Assembly (NCBI RefSeq): GCF_028368975.1
Contig: NZ_JAQNDM010000002.1
Span: 930,001-994,000, forward strand
Length of the DNA stretch: 64,000 bases
Direction of reading: 5' to 3'
DNA from: Stigmatella ashevillena
GTDB taxonomy: Bacteria; Myxococcota; Myxococcia; Myxococcales; Myxococcaceae
Shown here: piece after piece, positions 17,710 to 26,583 of the stretch
Numbering within the stretch: the stretch's first letter is position 1
Layout: each line of letters begins with the position of its first letter
Program-made: the position numbers and the translations under genes
Notes under the pieces: generated by a model
What the model saw: only the letters and a program-made list of their open reading frames with translations
Databases searched by the model: none
What the model was told of the DNA's origin: nothing

Positions 17710-18981
17710 ATGGGCGAACGATCGCTGCTCGGGCGTTGGGTCCGCACATGGAGTCTCCTGAGCTGGGGGGCCTTCGTGGGATGCGGAGGTGGGGCGGAGC
17801 TGCCTCCACCAGCCGCCGACCTCCCGCCCTACCAGGGGCAGGATGTGGGCGAGTCCGCGCTTCCTCCAGAAGCCTTGGAGGTGGCCCCTGCCCTCGTGCT
17901 GCATGGAGCGGACGCGGTGCGGCCCCTGCCGCCTCTGGCCCCCGCGGTCTCCTTCCAACCCGCCTTCTACCAAGCGCTGCGCTGGTCCTACAGCGTCAGC
18001 ACCGTGACGACCTTCCGGATGCGGCTCCCCGTGGACCGGGCCGGCAAACGGCTGCGAATCACCTTCCGCGCCGGCGACGGGTCCTTGACGCTCCAGAAGG
18101 TCACCGTGGCGCGCGCGGGTTCGAACGGGGCCCTGGCTTCCGCCCCCGTGGCCCTCACCTTCTCGGGCCAACCGGGCTTCGCCGTGGGAGCCAGAACCCA
18201 TGCCGTATCGGATCCCGTGCAGTTCCCGGTGAACCTGCAGGACGAGCTGGCCGTGTCCTTCGAGGTCAAGGGAGCGCTCTCCGTCTCCGCCATTGACGCC
18301 TTCCCCGGAAGCTTCATGCGGCAGGGAAGCTATGCGGAGACCGTCGGCGCCATCGGAGGCTCCTCGTGGCAGCGCGCCATCGGCGTCACCGCGGTCCACG
18401 TGGAGGCCGAGACCGCACGGGTCTTCGTGGCGCTCGGGGACAGCATCACCGAAGGCTATATCGACACATATAATGATACGCGCAATGCCTGGCCGTCGCT
18501 CGCTGGGACTTCGCTGGGCGTGCCCATCGTCAACGCCGGCGTGTCGGGCCAGGGCTTCTACGATGCGCTGCAATACCTGGATCGAGAGGTGCTCTCGCTT
18601 CCGGGCGTCACCGACTGCGTCATCCTCCTGGGAACCAACGATCTGGGGGCGGTGTCGGACGCGGAGTTGCAAGCGCGGATGACCCGGATGTTCGACCGGC
18701 TCAAGCCCCACTGCAAGCTCTGGGTCAGCACCCTGCTGCCCAAGGAGAAGAGCAACTACGGTAGCTACGAAGCGGTGAAGGCCAGCCGACTCGTGTTCAA
18801 CGGCTGGCTCCGCCAGCAGACCCAGGCCGAGCTCGTCGATCTGGAGGCCGTGACACGCTCCTCCTCGAACGTGCACCTGTTTATCGACGGGCTCGATGTG
18901 GACGGCATCCACCCCAGCAAGCAAGGCCATCAGGTGATGGCCGCCGAGGTGGTCCGCGCGCTGCGCTCGAAGGGGCTGTGA
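17710..18981 (+). CDS. SGNH/GDSL-family hydrolase, probable lipoprotein
   Basis: The frame opens at 17671, but ATG 17710 has a strong GGGGAGGGGTAGG just upstream and gives a signal peptide ending in FVGC, a near-lipobox (423 residues). An N-terminal beta-rich domain (about 60-230) precedes the hydrolase domain. Block I is VALGDSITEG (catalytic Ser), block II is the Gly of NAGVSGQG, block III is GTNDLG (oxyanion Asn) and block V is DGIHPSKQGH with the catalytic Asp and His. The likely reaction is ester hydrolysis on a carbohydrate or lipid outside the cell. It has the layout of the two-domain carbohydrate esterases, but the substrate is not clear. Confidence 0.85.
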   Translation: MGERSLLGRWVRTWSLLSWGAFVGCGGGAELPPPAADLPPYQGQDVGESALPPEALEVAPALVLHGADAVRPLPPLAPAVSFQPAFYQALRWSYSVSTVTTFRMRLPVDRAGKRLRITFRAGDGSLTLQKVTVARAGSNGALASAPVALTFSGQPGFAVGARTHAVSDPVQFPVNLQDELAVSFEVKGALSVSAIDAFPGSFMRQGSYAETVGAIGGSSWQRAIGVTAVHVEAETARVFVALGDSITEGYIDTYNDTRNAWPSLAGTSLGVPIVNAGVSGQGFYDALQYLDREVLSLPGVTDCVILLGTNDLGAVSDAELQARMTRMFDRLKPHCKLWVSTLLPKEKSNYGSYEAVKASRLVFNGWLRQQTQAELVDLEAVTRSSSNVHLFIDGLDVDGIHPSKQGHQVMAAEVVRALRSKGL

Positions 18982-19003
18982 CGGCACGGACAGCGGCGTT
19001 GTC

Positions 19004-21685
19004 TCACCCCGTGTTGCGCAACCCGGCGGCGATGCCGTTGAGCGTGAGCAGCAGGGGCCGATCGCAGTCGGGATCTCCCGCGCGCTTGCGCCGCAGCAGC
19101 TCCACCTGGAGGAAGGACATGGGGTCCACGTAGGGGTTGCGCAGGGCGATGGAGCGCTGGAGCCGCGGGTTGTGATCCAACAGCCGCTCCTCGCCGGTGA
19201 GGCGCTTCACCTGACGGCGTGTCCTCGCATGCTCAGCCCGGATGAGCCGCCACAGCGGCCGGGTGGAGGCCGGTGCCAGCGTCGCGTAACGCGAGGCAAT
19301 GGCGATGTCGCTCTTGGCCAGCACCATCGTCACGTTGTCGATGACGGTCCGGAAGAACGGCCACTCCCGGTACATCCGCTTCAGCAGCGCCAGCCCCTCG
19401 GGCTTGGACGCGTACTCCTCCAGCGCCGAGCCCACCCCATACCAGCCCGGCAAGATGGCCCGGTTCTGCGTCCACGCGAACACCCAGGGAATGGCGCGCA
19501 GCGACTCGAGCCCCCCTGCCTTGCGCTTGCTCGGGCGAGAACCGATGGGCAACGCGGAGATCTCCTCCACGGGCGTGGCCGCCGTGAAGAAATCGATGAA
19601 GCGGGGATCCTCCCAGACCAGCGCGCGGTACTCACGCCGCCCCTTGTCCGCCAGCGCATCGAACACCTGGCGGAAGGCCGCTTCGTCCTCCTCCGTGGGC
19701 CGGGGCTGGGCATCCATCGTGTGCAGCAGCACCCCGGCCAGCACCAGCTCCAGCGAGCGCCGGGCCAGCTCTGGCCGCGCGTACTTGTGATCCAGGGCCT
19801 CGCCCTGCTCTGTCGCCTTGTAACCCCCGGCGAGGCTCCCCGCAGGCAGGGAGAGAATGGCCTGCTGCGCGGGCCCACCGCCGCGAGCCACCGACTCGCC
19901 GCGTCCATGAAAGAGGCGCAGCGGAACCCCCGCCTCCTTCGCCACCCGGGCCAGTGAGACTTGCGCCCGCTGGAGGGCGGCGGAGGCTGCCAGCAACCCC
20001 ACCTCCTTGCCCGAGTCGCTGTAGCCCACCATCACCTCCTGCACGCCTCGCGCATCCAGGTGGCGCCGGTAGGCAGGCTCCGCGAAGAGGGTCTTGAGCA
20101 CCTCGGGCCCTCCATCCAGCGCGCCGAGCTGCTCGAACAGGGGGACGATGTCCACGGTGGCACAGCCCCGCGCCTCATCCCAGAGCCCAGCGTGCTTGGC
20201 ACACTCGAAGGCCGCCAGCACGTCCTCGGCGGTGCTGGCCATGGACATGATGAAGGTCCGGCAGCACTCCTCGCCAGACTCGCTCTGGGCCTCCCGGACC
20301 CGGTCCAGGATCGCGAGCAGCCGCGCCCCACCCTCCGTCGGCGCGGGGCCGCCCTTGAGCGAGGCCCGAGCGCTGAGCACATCCTCCGCGGGCACGCGGA
20401 ACTCCAGCTCCGCCAGGTGGAAGCCCAGCGAGCGCACCCGCTCCATCACCCGCCGCACCTGCCGCACGCCGGCGCGGGAGGCTTTCACCTCCAGGAGGGT
20501 CCGCTCGATGAGCTCCAGATCCTCCAGGAAGGCGGACGGGGAGCGGTAGGCCTGGGCGGCCATCGGCTCCGTGTGGCCCACGCGCCTTCCCTCCACATGG
20601 TGGAGCGCGAGCTGGAGCCGGGCCTCCATGAAGCGCAGCTTGCGCCGCCACGGCTCGCCGGCGGTGCGAGGCCCCTGCCGCTCGGCCACCTCGGGCAACA
20701 GCGCCCCATCCTTCTCCAGCGAGAGCCGCAGCGCCTCGGGAAGGGGCGCGCGCCGGTCCGACTGGGACAGCGCGGCGCCCAGCGCCTCCACGTCGCGCAG
20801 CAACATCCGCAGGCCGCGGGCCCGGTGGGCGCGCAGGGTGTCCGCCAGCACCTCGGGCGTCACCAGCGGGTTGCCATCCATGTCACCGCCCACCCAGGAG
20901 TGCACGCGCACGGGCGAGGCAATGTGCCCCAGCGGCTCTCCATAGGCGCGATCGAACGCCCAGGCGAAGAGCTCCGGAAGCCGGGCGAGCTGGTCGGCCA
21001 GCACCTCCTCCACGTACCAGAGCGCGTTCTTCACCTCGTCGCCCACGGTGGGGCGCATGCGCCGCAGCTCATCCGATTGCCAGAGCGCGGTGAGCTCCTC
21101 TCGGACGGACTCCAGGTTGTCGGCTGTCTCCTGGGGCGTGAGCTGGCAGCGATCCCGCTCTTCCATCAACCGCTCGATGCGGTAGAGCTTCTCCAGCAAG
21201 GTGCGCCGCGCCGCCTGAGTGGGGTGCGCGGTGAGCGTCAGCGTCACGTCCATGCCCTTCAGGGCCTCGCGGACCTTCGCGGCGGGGACACCGGCGTCCT
21301 TGAGCGTCCGGAAGGCGGCCTCCAGCGAGCCGCGCTGGGCCGTGACTTCCGTGGCCGTCGCATGGCCCCGGGTCCGGCGGATGCGGTGGTGCTGCTCGGC
21401 GAGGTTGGCGAGTTGGAAGTAGACGGAGAAGGCGCGCAGCACCAACTCCGCCTGATCGAGCGGAAGCTTTTCCAGGAGCGCGGCCAGCTCCGCCGCCGCG
21501 GCCCGGCGGCCGGGTTTGGGACCCCGGCGGCGTTGGATGGCCAAGTGACGGACCTGCTCCTCCAGTTCGAAGAGCGGCTGCCCGTGCTGCTCGATGAGGA
21601 CTTCACCCAACAGCCGCCCCAGGAGCCGGACATCCCGGCGAAGGGGTTGATCGACAGGACGAATGCGCGCCATAGCGGATCGCAC
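19004..21685 (-). CDS. ppc: Phosphoenolpyruvate carboxylase
   Basis: An 893-residue protein, normal length for the enzyme that adds bicarbonate to PEP to make oxaloacetate and refill the TCA cycle. Conserved signatures: LTAHPTQAARRTLLEKL (catalytic His, Gln form as in plant enzymes), VGGDMDGNPLVTPEV, VMVGYSDSGKEVG (second catalytic region with Lys) and the C-terminal RNTG. The glycine loop that normally reads FHGRGG-S/T-x-GRGG is FHGRGESVARGGG here, with Glu and Ala replacing two Gly. The start is GTG at 21685 or ATG at 21673; AAGAAG precedes the GTG. It follows the galactose-oxidase-like gene by 24 bases on the same strand and meets the SGNH gene tail to tail. Confidence 0.95.
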   Translation of the reverse strand: MRSAMARIRPVDQPLRRDVRLLGRLLGEVLIEQHGQPLFELEEQVRHLAIQRRRGPKPGRRAAAAELAALLEKLPLDQAELVLRAFSVYFQLANLAEQHHRIRRTRGHATATEVTAQRGSLEAAFRTLKDAGVPAAKVREALKGMDVTLTLTAHPTQAARRTLLEKLYRIERLMEERDRCQLTPQETADNLESVREELTALWQSDELRRMRPTVGDEVKNALWYVEEVLADQLARLPELFAWAFDRAYGEPLGHIASPVRVHSWVGGDMDGNPLVTPEVLADTLRAHRARGLRMLLRDVEALGAALSQSDRRAPLPEALRLSLEKDGALLPEVAERQGPRTAGEPWRRKLRFMEARLQLALHHVEGRRVGHTEPMAAQAYRSPSAFLEDLELIERTLLEVKASRAGVRQVRRVMERVRSLGFHLAELEFRVPAEDVLSARASLKGGPAPTEGGARLLAILDRVREAQSESGEECCRTFIMSMASTAEDVLAAFECAKHAGLWDEARGCATVDIVPLFEQLGALDGGPEVLKTLFAEPAYRRHLDARGVQEVMVGYSDSGKEVGLLAASAALQRAQVSLARVAKEAGVPLRLFHGRGESVARGGGPAQQAILSLPAGSLAGGYKATEQGEALDHKYARPELARRSLELVLAGVLLHTMDAQPRPTEEDEAAFRQVFDALADKGRREYRALVWEDPRFIDFFTAATPVEEISALPIGSRPSKRKAGGLESLRAIPWVFAWTQNRAILPGWYGVGSALEEYASKPEGLALLKRMYREWPFFRTVIDNVTMVLAKSDIAIASRYATLAPASTRPLWRLIRAEHARTRRQVKRLTGEERLLDHNPRLQRSIALRNPYVDPMSFLQVELLRRKRAGDPDCDRPLLLTLNGIAAGLRNTG

Positions 21686-21709
21686 CGTAGATCTTCTTGA
21701 AGTCGGGGG

Positions 21710-24142
21710 CTAGGGCGCGCGGACCTGAACGCCGACATCCAGCGCGAGATCAAAGGAGAGGTCCGGAGAGGTGGCCCCCACCTGCTTCACCACCACCGCG
21801 AGGGTGTTCTCCCCTTGCACGAAGGGATTGGGCTCGAGCACCAGCTCCACTGTCTCCCGCGCATTCTCCAGCGAGCCAGTGGCGTACTTCGTGTGCGCCA
21901 TGCGTCCCACATTGCGCGTGAACACCTGGGTGCCGTTCACGAAAACGGCCACACCGTCCTCGAAGAGGAGCTCCAGGGAGGCAGAGGTGACAGGCCCCGA
22001 GAGGTGGATCTTCTTGCGGAAGTAGGTGGACGGCCGGGCGGGCCGGGTGGAGGCGAGCACGGTGGCCTCGTCCCCATCGCCGTAGCCGAACTGGCCCACC
22101 CCCACCTTCCAGGAGGCGCTGTCGAACGTTGGGGCCATCCAGGACGGACCCGGATCCAAGCCGCTGTCGTCGTACTCCCAGCTCTCCCCGAAGGAGATGG
22201 CCCGCTGGTGTTCCTCCTGGAAGTTCTCGAACTGCACCTGCAAGCCCAGGGCAAAGGAGAGATCCGCCGAGCGGGGCCCCACCTGCTTCACCAGCGCCGT
22301 GACGATGTTCTCCCCGACGACAAAGGGGACATTGAGGGGAACATCGTTCAGCGAGAGGCTCTCGCGGCGGTACTCGTTGCTCGTGGAGCCCGAGGCGTAT
22401 TTTCCAAAGTCGAGCCCGTGGCCAACGTTCTTGGAATAGACGGGCACCCCGTTGACCCACACCTGCAAACCGTCATCGAAGAGCGCCTCGAGCCGGGCGG
22501 CGAGAACAGGCTTGTCCAGGGTGATCTTCTTGCGGAAGTAGACCGTGGGCTGGGTGGGCGTGGAGGCAGTCAGCACCGTGGCCTCATCCCCATCGCCATA
22601 GCCGAACTGGCCCGGGCCCGACTTCCACGCCGAGTCATCGTAGTCGCTGGCAAGCCAGGCCGTGCCCCGATCCACGTTGCCATCGTCGTACTTCCACACA
22701 TCGCTGAAGGCGATGACGCTCGAGAACCGGGAAGCCACCTTGCCGATCTGCACCCTCTTGGCCACCGAGGGCACACCCGCCTCGTTCACCAGGAAGAGCA
22801 GGTATGGCCCGGGAGGAGCCACAACGTTGCTCTCGGGGGCGCTCACGAGCAGCCCGTCACCCGTCACGGAGTGAGGCAACGTGAGGAACCGCTGGTTCTG
22901 ATCGAAGGCGTGCGTGGAGGACCCCAGGGCCAGCAAGGTCACCTTCTTGATCTGAGCCGCTTCCGGGGTGCGCACGGGAAAGGCCGTGCCCGGCAGGAGC
23001 TGGTCCGGGGCCTCCTGGAGGGTGGGACGAGGCCCTTGGAAGAGATAGGGCGGCTCGAAGAGTTCCGCGGAGGACTCACTTCCTCCCGCGCTCAGGACGC
23101 GCCCATCGGGCAGCAGGACGGCGGTGGAGTGGTAACCGCGATAGACGCTCCCGCTGGCCAGCGAATGCCACGTGTGGGTCTCGGGATTCCAGAGCTCGGC
23201 ATGGAGGACGGCCCCCTGGCGGTCATCGAATCCACCGGCGCGGGTGCCTCCCGTCACGAGCACCGAGCCATCGGGCAACAGCGTCGTGTTGTGGTGACGC
23301 CGGGCGACGCTCAGGGGGCTCTGACTCGTCCACGTGGGCGAGGGCTGATTCAGATCGATGAGCTCCACGGTGTCCGTGGGGGGATCTCCGCCGCCCACGA
23401 GGAGGACCTTTCCATCGAGGTAGACGGCCCCCCCGTAGGCCCTGCCACCGAAGAGGCTGCGCGTGGCGCCGAACCAAGTCCCCGTGCCCTCGGGATCAAG
23501 CCACAGGTTGGAGCGCCACGCACCGGCGAAGAAGAGCTTGCCGTTGGGCGCCAGGAACATGCGGGGCGAGTGCGGCAGCTTGCGCTCGGCGGTGGACAGG
23601 TTCCACCACGACTGGGTGTCGTTGACCCACCGCTGAGGCAACGCATTGGTCCCCCCCGAACCCACCGTCTCCCCGGAGAGCACCAGGACATCCCCGTTCG
23701 GCAGCGTGGTGTTGGTGGGGTACCGGCGCTTGTCGTTCATCTCCGGCGCGGGCTCCCAACTCCCCGTCGACGGGTTGAAGAGAACCGCGCGGTTCTCTCC
23801 TACGCGCGGCTCCGCATGCCCGCCCGTGAGCAGCAGGCGGCCATCGGGAAGGTACGAGTGGCCGGCCCCAAAGACGTTGAAGGGCGGAAGGGGAAGCGCC
23901 GTGAACGTGTCCGCGGAGGGATCCCAGACGTACGGCGCCTGCCCGCTCCCGGCCAAGTCTCCGAAGAACATCACCTGGCCATCCGGCAGCAGGTGAACGT
24001 GCTGGGCGGACAGTGGCCACGACAACGGCGGTGACCACCGCCCCTCCACCTCTGGAAGCTGCGCCGCCGCAGGTCCTCCCAACAGCCCGACGCACACCCC
24101 CCACACTGCCCTCCACGCAACCCTGGATTGCCTTCGCACCAT
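21710..24142 (-). CDS. Secreted galactose-oxidase-fold (kelch/DUF1929) protein with two C-terminal sandwich repeats
   Basis: An 810-residue protein with a signal peptide (residues 1-27) and a strong AGGGAGGA ribosome site. Residues about 30-370 are kelch-like propeller blades (repeated LPDGRVL-x-x-GG), followed by a galactose-oxidase C-terminal domain (about 375-468). By eye, the copper ligands Tyr495/His496 and His581 of fungal galactose oxidase match Tyr337-His338 and His411. The Cys and Tyr that form the thioether radical cofactor do not align: Tyr236 sits where Cys228 should be, and no Tyr follows GGGDPP. Two tandem repeats of about 165 residues (about 475-640 and 640-805) share WKYDD/WEYDD and GQFGYGDGDEATVL, and look like carbohydrate-binding beta-sandwiches. 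It may bind or modify extracellular polysaccharide; loss of radical chemistry is possible. Confidence 0.8.
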   Translation of the reverse strand: MVRRQSRVAWRAVWGVCVGLLGGPAAAQLPEVEGRWSPPLSWPLSAQHVHLLPDGQVMFFGDLAGSGQAPYVWDPSADTFTALPLPPFNVFGAGHSYLPDGRLLLTGGHAEPRVGENRAVLFNPSTGSWEPAPEMNDKRRYPTNTTLPNGDVLVLSGETVGSGGTNALPQRWVNDTQSWWNLSTAERKLPHSPRMFLAPNGKLFFAGAWRSNLWLDPEGTGTWFGATRSLFGGRAYGGAVYLDGKVLLVGGGDPPTDTVELIDLNQPSPTWTSQSPLSVARRHHNTTLLPDGSVLVTGGTRAGGFDDRQGAVLHAELWNPETHTWHSLASGSVYRGYHSTAVLLPDGRVLSAGGSESSAELFEPPYLFQGPRPTLQEAPDQLLPGTAFPVRTPEAAQIKKVTLLALGSSTHAFDQNQRFLTLPHSVTGDGLLVSAPESNVVAPPGPYLLFLVNEAGVPSVAKRVQIGKVASRFSSVIAFSDVWKYDDGNVDRGTAWLASDYDDSAWKSGPGQFGYGDGDEATVLTASTPTQPTVYFRKKITLDKPVLAARLEALFDDGLQVWVNGVPVYSKNVGHGLDFGKYASGSTSNEYRRESLSLNDVPLNVPFVVGENIVTALVKQVGPRSADLSFALGLQVQFENFQEEHQRAISFGESWEYDDSGLDPGPSWMAPTFDSASWKVGVGQFGYGDGDEATVLASTRPARPSTYFRKKIHLSGPVTSASLELLFEDGVAVFVNGTQVFTRNVGRMAHTKYATGSLENARETVELVLEPNPFVQGENTLAVVVKQVGATSPDLSFDLALDVGVQVRAP

Positions 24143-24260
24143 GGAATTCCTCCCTACTCAGCAAGCAGAGAGAAACTAATGACCCTGGACTTCCCGCCCA
24201 TTCGCCCTGGCACGCATGGCATCTACCCACTGCCGGACGCGTCCCCTCCTTCCAAGGTCG

Positions 24261-24274
24261 CTCCCGTTCGGGAG
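24261..24274 (-). terminator. Hairpin after the phosphoesterase gene
   Basis: CTCCCG and CGGGAG form a perfect inverted repeat around two bases, 5 bases after the phosphoesterase stop in the minus direction. No U-tract follows, so termination is only possible. Confidence 0.35.
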
Positions 24275-24279
24275 GCGCC

Positions 24280-25104
24280 TCAGACGGGGGGGCCGGGCAG
24301 GATCTCCCGGAGCAATCGCGAGATGTCTCCGCGCCACGTCCACTGCTTGGGGTAGCCCAGGGAGACTTCCTCGAAGCGGACCCCATCCCGCCAGAGCGTC
24401 GCGGGCATGTGGAGGTGCCCAGAAACCACGACTTCGGCCCGGAAGCGCCGGTGCCAGTCCTCCGTCTTCTTCGTGCCGCACCAGATGGAGAAGCGCGGGA
24501 TGCGCGGCAGGCGGACGTGCTCGTAGCGCAGCGGAAAATGATTGATGAGGAGCGTGGAGCAATCGGCCGGCAGCGCCTCCAGCCGGGCAAGCGTCTGCTC
24601 CACGCGGGCCGCGCACCAGGCGGCGCGGGAGGGGTACGGATCCGGATGGAGGAGGGCCTCGTCGGTGCAGAGCACATCGGAGTCCATCGCCCACTGAATG
24701 GCATCCTTCTCGGCGACGTAGGTCGGCCGGAACGAGTAGTCGTAGAGCAGGAAGAGCGGCACCAGGACGCGGTGGGGCCCCGCTCCCGGCCAACGCGGAT
24801 AGGGATCCTCCGGGGTCAGCACCCCGAACGAGCGGCAGTCCTCCACCTGCTGCCGATAGAGGGCGTCTCCGCGAAGCGCGCCGGGCTCCCGTGACACCGT
24901 CCACAACTCATGGTTGCCCGGGACCCAGATCACCTGGCGGAAGCGCGCGGTCAGGGTCCGCCAGGCGAAGTGGAGGTGCTCCCGCGTCTCTCCCACGTCC
25001 CCAGCGACGATGAGCCAATCGTCCGGATGAGGGGCGAGGGACTGAAGCGCCTGCTGGTTGTGCTCGTAGCGCAGGTGGAGATCGCTGAGGGCGTAGAGTT
25101 TCAT
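24280..25104 (-). CDS. Calcineurin-like metallophosphoesterase
   Basis: A 274-residue cytoplasmic protein with the dimetal phosphoesterase motifs in order: DLH in MKLYALSDLHLRYEHN, GDVGE, GNHE in VWVPGNHELW, then two later His motifs, INHFPLRYEH and VSGHLHMPA (GHxH). These enzymes use two metal ions to hydrolyse phosphate esters; substrates range from nucleotides to proteins and cannot be told here. It shares a 117-base divergent promoter region with the lipoprotein gene at 25222. The galactose-oxidase-like gene follows 137 bases downstream, behind a hairpin. Confidence 0.88.
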   Translation of the reverse strand: MKLYALSDLHLRYEHNQQALQSLAPHPDDWLIVAGDVGETREHLHFAWRTLTARFRQVIWVPGNHELWTVSREPGALRGDALYRQQVEDCRSFGVLTPEDPYPRWPGAGPHRVLVPLFLLYDYSFRPTYVAEKDAIQWAMDSDVLCTDEALLHPDPYPSRAAWCAARVEQTLARLEALPADCSTLLINHFPLRYEHVRLPRIPRFSIWCGTKKTEDWHRRFRAEVVVSGHLHMPATLWRDGVRFEEVSLGYPKQWTWRGDISRLLREILPGPPV

Positions 25105-25221
25105 GGTGGAGGGCCGCAGCCCCCTACCCTACACCCTTCGGCCACCGGGCAGCAGGCGCAAGCCCCCCGAACTCGGACGGCCGGTGAATACCCAGGGAGG
25201 AGCCTCGTCATAAGGAGTGCC

Positions 25222-25824
25222 ATGACTTCCATCAAGCCCCTCTGGATCACGCGCCTCCTGACCCTGACCACCCTCGCGGCCCTTCCCGGCTGCATCATCG
25301 AAACGGACTCTCCGAACAGCCCCCCGGTGTACAGCGGGTGCCCGTCCCTGGAAGGCTCCTTCATCGACGGGAGCGTCTCGCTCCACAACGAGGCGGGCGG
25401 CTTCTTCTCCCTGGAGTCGTATACCTACGAGGGTTACTACGTCCGTCACGCGGACGGTCAGGGGATGATTTCGCTCATCGAGACCGGCTTGGACATGGAC
25501 GACGCCACGTTCCGCGTCGTCCCAGGTCTGGCGGATGACCGCTGTGTCTCCTTCGAGTCCTGGAACTACCCGGGCTCCTACCTGAGACAGGACCACGGCG
25601 AAGTCTGGCTGGATGACGGGCGCGCCGGTGGGCTCTTCCAGGAAGACGCCACCTTCTGCCCCCGGCTGGGCCTGGCGGACTCGCACGCGCTCAGCTTCGA
25701 GAGCTGCAACGCCCCAGGCATGTACCTCCACCACACCGATGACATCCTGTACGTCGGCGACGGGAGCGGGTGGGCCTTCGAGGAGGACGCCACCTTCCTC
25801 CTGACGGATCCCTGGTCGCCCTGA
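25222..25824 (+). CDS. Lipoprotein with AbfB-type sugar-binding repeats
   Basis: A 200-residue protein. ATG 25222 follows AAGGAG by 4 bases; upstream in-frame codons belong to no likely gene. The signal peptide ends in LPGC, a good lipobox. Residues about 50-195 contain repeats of the pattern SLESYTYEGYYVRH / SFESWNYPGSYLRQ / SFESCNAPGMYLHH, each followed by a DATF motif. This is the beta-trefoil AbfB pattern (arabinofuranosidase carbohydrate-binding domain). No catalytic domain is attached, so it probably binds arabinose-containing or other glycans at the cell surface. Confidence 0.75.
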   Translation: MTSIKPLWITRLLTLTTLAALPGCIIETDSPNSPPVYSGCPSLEGSFIDGSVSLHNEAGGFFSLESYTYEGYYVRHADGQGMISLIETGLDMDDATFRVVPGLADDRCVSFESWNYPGSYLRQDHGEVWLDDGRAGGLFQEDATFCPRLGLADSHALSFESCNAPGMYLHHTDDILYVGDGSGWAFEEDATFLLTDPWSP

Positions 25825-25897
25825 CCGGCCGGGCTCGACACATTTCGTCATCGAAGAGACATCTTCGCGGCATCCGGCCGGGCCAATCTCTCCCATC

Positions 25898-26422
25898 ATG
25901 AAACGTCACTTCCTGGCCGTCTGCCTGATGTTGCCTGTCACTCTCCTCGCCCAAACACCGGACTTCACCGGCGAACCCCCTCCCCCTCCCCCGTTTCACC
26001 ACCCCTTCGCCCGGAAGAGCTGGGTGGAGCTGCTGCTCGAACACACCCAGGACCTGGGCCTCACGGACGCCCAGTCCAACAGCTTGGAATCCATCCACCA
26101 AGCCCTGCTCCAGAAGAATGCCCCGTTAAAAAAGACCCTGGAGCAATTGCGACCCCCTCCTCCCATGGATGGAAATCAAACCAGACAGGGCCCCCCAGAC
26201 GAGGCGATGCGTGCCCGCTTCGAGCAGGCGCATGACACGCTGCAACAGATGAAAGACAACAATGACGCGGCGTACTCCGAGGCTGAAAGCCTGTTGAGTG
26301 ATGAGCAAAAACAAAAGGCGCGCGCGCTCATCTCTCAAGAAATCGAACTGCGGGAAAAACACAGAGAGTCCATGCAGCAAAGACGGCGTGAGCGAATGGG
26401 CCCCAGCGGCGGCTCGCTTTGA
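25898..26422 (+). CDS. Spy/CpxP-like periplasmic protein
   Basis: A 174-residue protein with a signal peptide (residues 1-18, ending LLAQ). A Pro-rich stretch precedes a helical region with LTDAQ, the LTxxQ motif of the Spy/CpxP family, at about residue 54, followed by a second helix-rich part ending in many charged residues (LREKHRESMQQRRRERM). Members act as ATP-independent periplasmic chaperones or as inhibitors of sensor kinases. There is no obvious ribosome-binding site. It lies alone between the AbfB lipoprotein and a hairpin, and no cpx-type kinase is adjacent. Confidence 0.65.
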   Translation: MKRHFLAVCLMLPVTLLAQTPDFTGEPPPPPPFHHPFARKSWVELLLEHTQDLGLTDAQSNSLESIHQALLQKNAPLKKTLEQLRPPPPMDGNQTRQGPPDEAMRARFEQAHDTLQQMKDNNDAAYSEAESLLSDEQKQKARALISQEIELREKHRESMQQRRRERMGPSGGSL

Positions 26423-26442
26423 TTGACCACGCAAAGCAGTGA

Positions 26443-26476
26443 AAACAGAAATCACTTTAAAATGTGATTTCTGTTT
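26443..26476. terminator. Long perfect hairpin after the Spy-like gene
   Basis: A 13-bp perfect inverted repeat (AAACAGAAATCAC with GTGATTTCTGTTT) encloses an 8-base loop, 21 bases after the stop. The stem is AT-rich, out of step with its surroundings, and ends in TTT on both strands, so it could act in either direction or be a protein site ahead of the protease gene. Confidence 0.5.
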
Positions 26477-26583
26477 CATTGTTGTTCAAAGTGAATTAAA
26501 CTACTTTGCCGCAAGCTGAGTTGATACTCGCGCGCCGAATGTGTCACAAATCAATGCGCTGAATCCCCCAAGGAGGTCGTGCG

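Noticed and set aside
17308-18987. A 559-codon open frame on the minus strand
   Set aside because: Antisense to the SGNH hydrolase, which has all catalytic blocks in order.
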